Assembly (NCBI RefSeq): GCF_000372725.1
Contig: NW_005199045.1
Coordinates: forward strand, 611,417-675,416
DNA length: 64,000 bases
Origin: Emiliania huxleyi CCMP1516
Taxonomy: Eukaryota > Haptophyta > Isochrysidales > Noelaerhabdaceae
Direction: 5' to 3'
Shown: positions 62,001-64,000 of the stretch, piece after piece
How positions within the stretch are numbered: the stretch's first letter is position 1
Layout: each line of letters begins with the position of its first letter
Position numbers and translations under genes: made by a program
Notes under the pieces: model-generated
What the model saw: only the letters and a program-made list of their open reading frames with translations
Told to the model about the DNA's origin: nothing
The model's database searches: none

Positions 62001-63090
62001 GCTGCTTCCAGGCCTCGCGCGAGGTGCACGAGCGGTACGATCTTAAGGGCTCGTGGGTCGGGCGCGGTGGCAAGATGCTGAAGAGCCGCGGCGACGTGCT
62101 CAAGGACTAGGATCCTAGATGCGGAACGATCCTCGTATTCACTTGCAGCCCACCACGTTCTTGAGCACGCGGCTCGAATGCGTCGCCCCGATTGGGGGCT
62201 ACAGGCGCGGTACCATCCGTGTCTTCACTGCACAGGATTTGGACGTGCGCAGCCGCTTCCTGCTCGCCGAGGAGGACGCGCGCCGCATCTCGCGCCACTT
62301 GCGGGAGGACGCCGCCTTTCTGAAGGCCAACAATCTGATCGACTATTCGTTGCTCGTCGGTGTCACGAAGACGCGCTACGAGATCGAGGGCGCGGCGCAG
62401 AGAAGGGACACGGCGGTGGTGGGCAGCGGCCCCGGCGACGGCGTGGCCAGCGCACCCTTCCACCGGCTGGACTCTGGCGGCCTCGCCGCCGCCTACGTCG
62501 AGGGCGCGGAGCTCTACTCGATGGGCATCATCGACATCCTGCAGGACTTCAACTTGCGCAAGCGCGCAGAGTATCTGATCAAACGCTTCGTCTGCTGCCA
62601 GGGCAAGGGCGTGTCGGTGCACCCCGCTGGCGAGTACGGCGATCGCTTCGTCCGCAATGTCGTGGAGGCGCTCATCGAGCCGGTGCGGCTAGGCGCGGAG
62701 CCGCGCGTCATCCGAGGCTACACTCCCGCCGGCTCGCCCCTCGGGATGTTTGACCTCAAGCAATCGGAGCGCCGCGTTGCGCTGGGGCGCAACCGGACGC
62801 GCGCGGCGCCGGTGGTGCCGCACCCGCAGCAGCCCCAGCCGTTCGGCGCGGAGCGGTCGGGCGTCTGGGCGCCGCCGCGGACGTCGCCGAGGCTCGTGGC
62901 GGCCGAGCTGGGCCGCCATACCGATGGCAGCAGCGGTGGGCTTCCCACGACAGAGCCACCGCGGGCGTTCACGTTCCCGCGCGACGGAGCGCAGGAGAGA
63001 GAACACGCGAAACCAGCATCGGGCCAGCAGCACAAGGAGAGGGGTGCAGATTGCTCTCCATCAGACGAGAGGCGTTGCGAGCTGATGTGA
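59025..63090 (+). CDS. Seven-transmembrane receptor fused to a phosphatidylinositol-phosphate kinase (GPCR-PIPK)
   Basis: Early exons 59025-59501, 59579-59794, 60006-60104, 60179-60223, 60329-60394 and 60504 onward encode seven hydrophobic helices: CDVVGPLAAVNLVAVGLLMC, FSLLVGAQLVGALVQADYLY, LGVTLYFLAMSIQLL, YHILACSVAAGFAALAVQF, SALYILALATLLYAW, RILTVALATILLIEAVFGIF, AACTATILLGLQDAVLAASW. Late exons 61486-61550, 61618-61673, 61746-61778, 61892-62104 and 62236-63090 encode a PIPK domain: EGKSGAFFYFTHDRRYIIKT (ATP-binding Lys), RIVGAHELSLYGQ, HERYDLKGSWVGR, DLDVRSRFLLAEEDARRISR, NNLIDYSLLVGV, YSMGIIDILQDFNLRKR, followed by a long Pro/Arg tail. It should make PI(4,5)P2 or a relative at a membrane under receptor control. 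A 100-N gap (61020-61119) lies between the halves, so one middle exon is unseen. Intron 62105-62235 seems to use a GA donor. Confidence 0.88.
61020..61119. other. Assembly gap (100 N) inside the GPCR-PIPK gene
   Basis: Preceded by CA/CG repeats and followed by a G-run, both hard to sequence. Exactly 100 N is the usual placeholder for unknown length. Confidence 0.97.
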
Positions 63091-64000
63091 GCCGGCGTGT
63101 CGGACGTGTAACGGAGGCCTCGTCTCCAGAGGGGTCGTAACTGTCGGCTCTTGCCTATACTTTACGTAGATGAAGATATCACGCGCGGTTACGCTTACGG
63201 CGTACACGGTACACAGTCCTCGAGCGTCGAGGCTGTGTCGACGCACTCGAGACTCGTGAGACGTGACGGGGCGACGCGCGACGCACGAGCGGCACGACCC
63301 GCGCGGTTCCCCGGAGCCCCCGCGCGCGGACGCACCAGTCTGCGCACCAGTCGTTTCTGAAAATCACCCACACGGGGCGATGGCGGCCCACGGTCAGAAG
63401 ACAGAACATGGACAAACATGTGAAGGTGTGGCGACGCCCACGCATGAGTCGCCGCGAAGGGCGAGACATGCGGCTCGGTCGGCTCGCCACTCGCGTGTGT
63501 GACGGGAGGCGAGGTGAGTGCAAGATTTTTAGTTCTCACGACTCGCTGCTCCAGGCTGAGTTTCCACGGTCAGGGTGCCGGCTGTCCTGTTGTGCAAACG
63601 CTCGTAGAGAGCCACCAGACGGAGAGTGGCTCAGCCGACAGCCCCAGGTCCCAAAACACCCCCTCCAGAGACCGCCTAAGCACCTTCCGACCTAAAGAGG
63701 CCTAAGCGGGGGGCACTTAGGGTGCTTAGGTGCTTAGGTTGCCCTCGCGAGCGTAGCTACGTGCTGACATTCTCATATACGAGTGATCCTGAGTACCCAC
63801 ATGATGTGCCTGCCTATCGCTAAGTACGCGATTGCGGCTTCACCGTTCTCACGACGCTCACGATCTACATCTAGTGGAGTCGAGCCCTCGTGGTCGCCCG
63901 CCAAGCAGCGCATCTCTGGCTAGAACTTGTACTTGTGTGCTCAAAACCAAAAGGACAACCCACTGCTAGCATTGCTTGTACACCTTGAAGCGCATGCTCC
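63091..64000. other. Right-end stretch, no gene recognised
   Basis: Short frames only. At 63664-63741 CCTAAG/CTTAGG recurs six or more times, like the motif at 10889-10990 and the ends of the hAT-like MITE. Confidence 0.4.

Overview
The window is nuclear DNA of a unicellular eukaryote with a very GC-rich, gene-dense genome. A spliceosomal U2 snRNA gene, many short introns (most 60-140 nt), Ty1/copia, Helitron and LINE-like elements and several terminal-inverted-repeat (TIR) elements rule out a bacterium. High GC, compact spliced genes and a very high share of GC-AG introns fit a haptophyte of the Emiliania kind best. That is an inference; another GC-rich alga is possible. Of about 48 introns I could place by keeping the reading frame of recognised proteins, roughly 25 begin with GT, 21 with GC and 2 with GA.

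Layout. 1-3.8 kb: U2 snRNA (-), a small spliced ORF (+) and a complete family-3 solute-binding protein gene (-). 3.9-5.4 kb: a TIR element ending just before a TMEM208/SND2 gene (+). 6.2-7.9 kb: a seven-exon SLC35/triose-phosphate-translocator-like transporter (-). 8.4-10.4 kb: a cyclin fragment (+) and a one-helix coiled-coil protein (+). 11.2-14.6 kb: two unknown genes (-), then a divergent SFT2 vesicle-transport gene (+). 14.8-15.6 kb: a 754-bp TIR element. 16.1-29.1 kb: a nested copia cluster with one almost complete element, deletion derivatives, mosaic LTR/internal pieces, a LINE-like insertion and an N gap between two tail-to-tail copies. 29.4-31.8 kb: an EF-hand/inorganic pyrophosphatase fusion (+). 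32.5-36.5 kb: a proline-rich Cys-domain membrane protein (-), a fold-back element and an intronless unknown gene (-). 36.7-41.2 kb: farnesyl diphosphate synthase (+) and UDP-N-acetylhexosamine pyrophosphorylase (-). 42.3-47.6 kb: a second copy of the first TIR element just before a presumptive secreted/plastid protein gene (+), a hAT-like MITE, a coiled-coil gene (-) and a Ser-Pro minisatellite. 47.6-50.4 kb: dispersed repeats. 50.4-53.9 kb: a SAM-TPR gene (+) and a small ORF. 54.0-57.2 kb: a truncated Helitron Rep gene followed by a short-motif array. 59.0-63.1 kb: a seven-transmembrane receptor fused to a phosphatidylinositol-phosphate kinase (+), with a 100-N gap inside it.

The cellular genes do not form one pathway. 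Several touch membrane traffic and signalling (SND2, SFT2, SLC35, GPCR-PIPK), isoprenoid and sugar-nucleotide precursors (FPPS, UAP1) and pyrophosphate removal (PPase, which would pull both of those biosyntheses forward). About a third of the window is mobile or repeat DNA.
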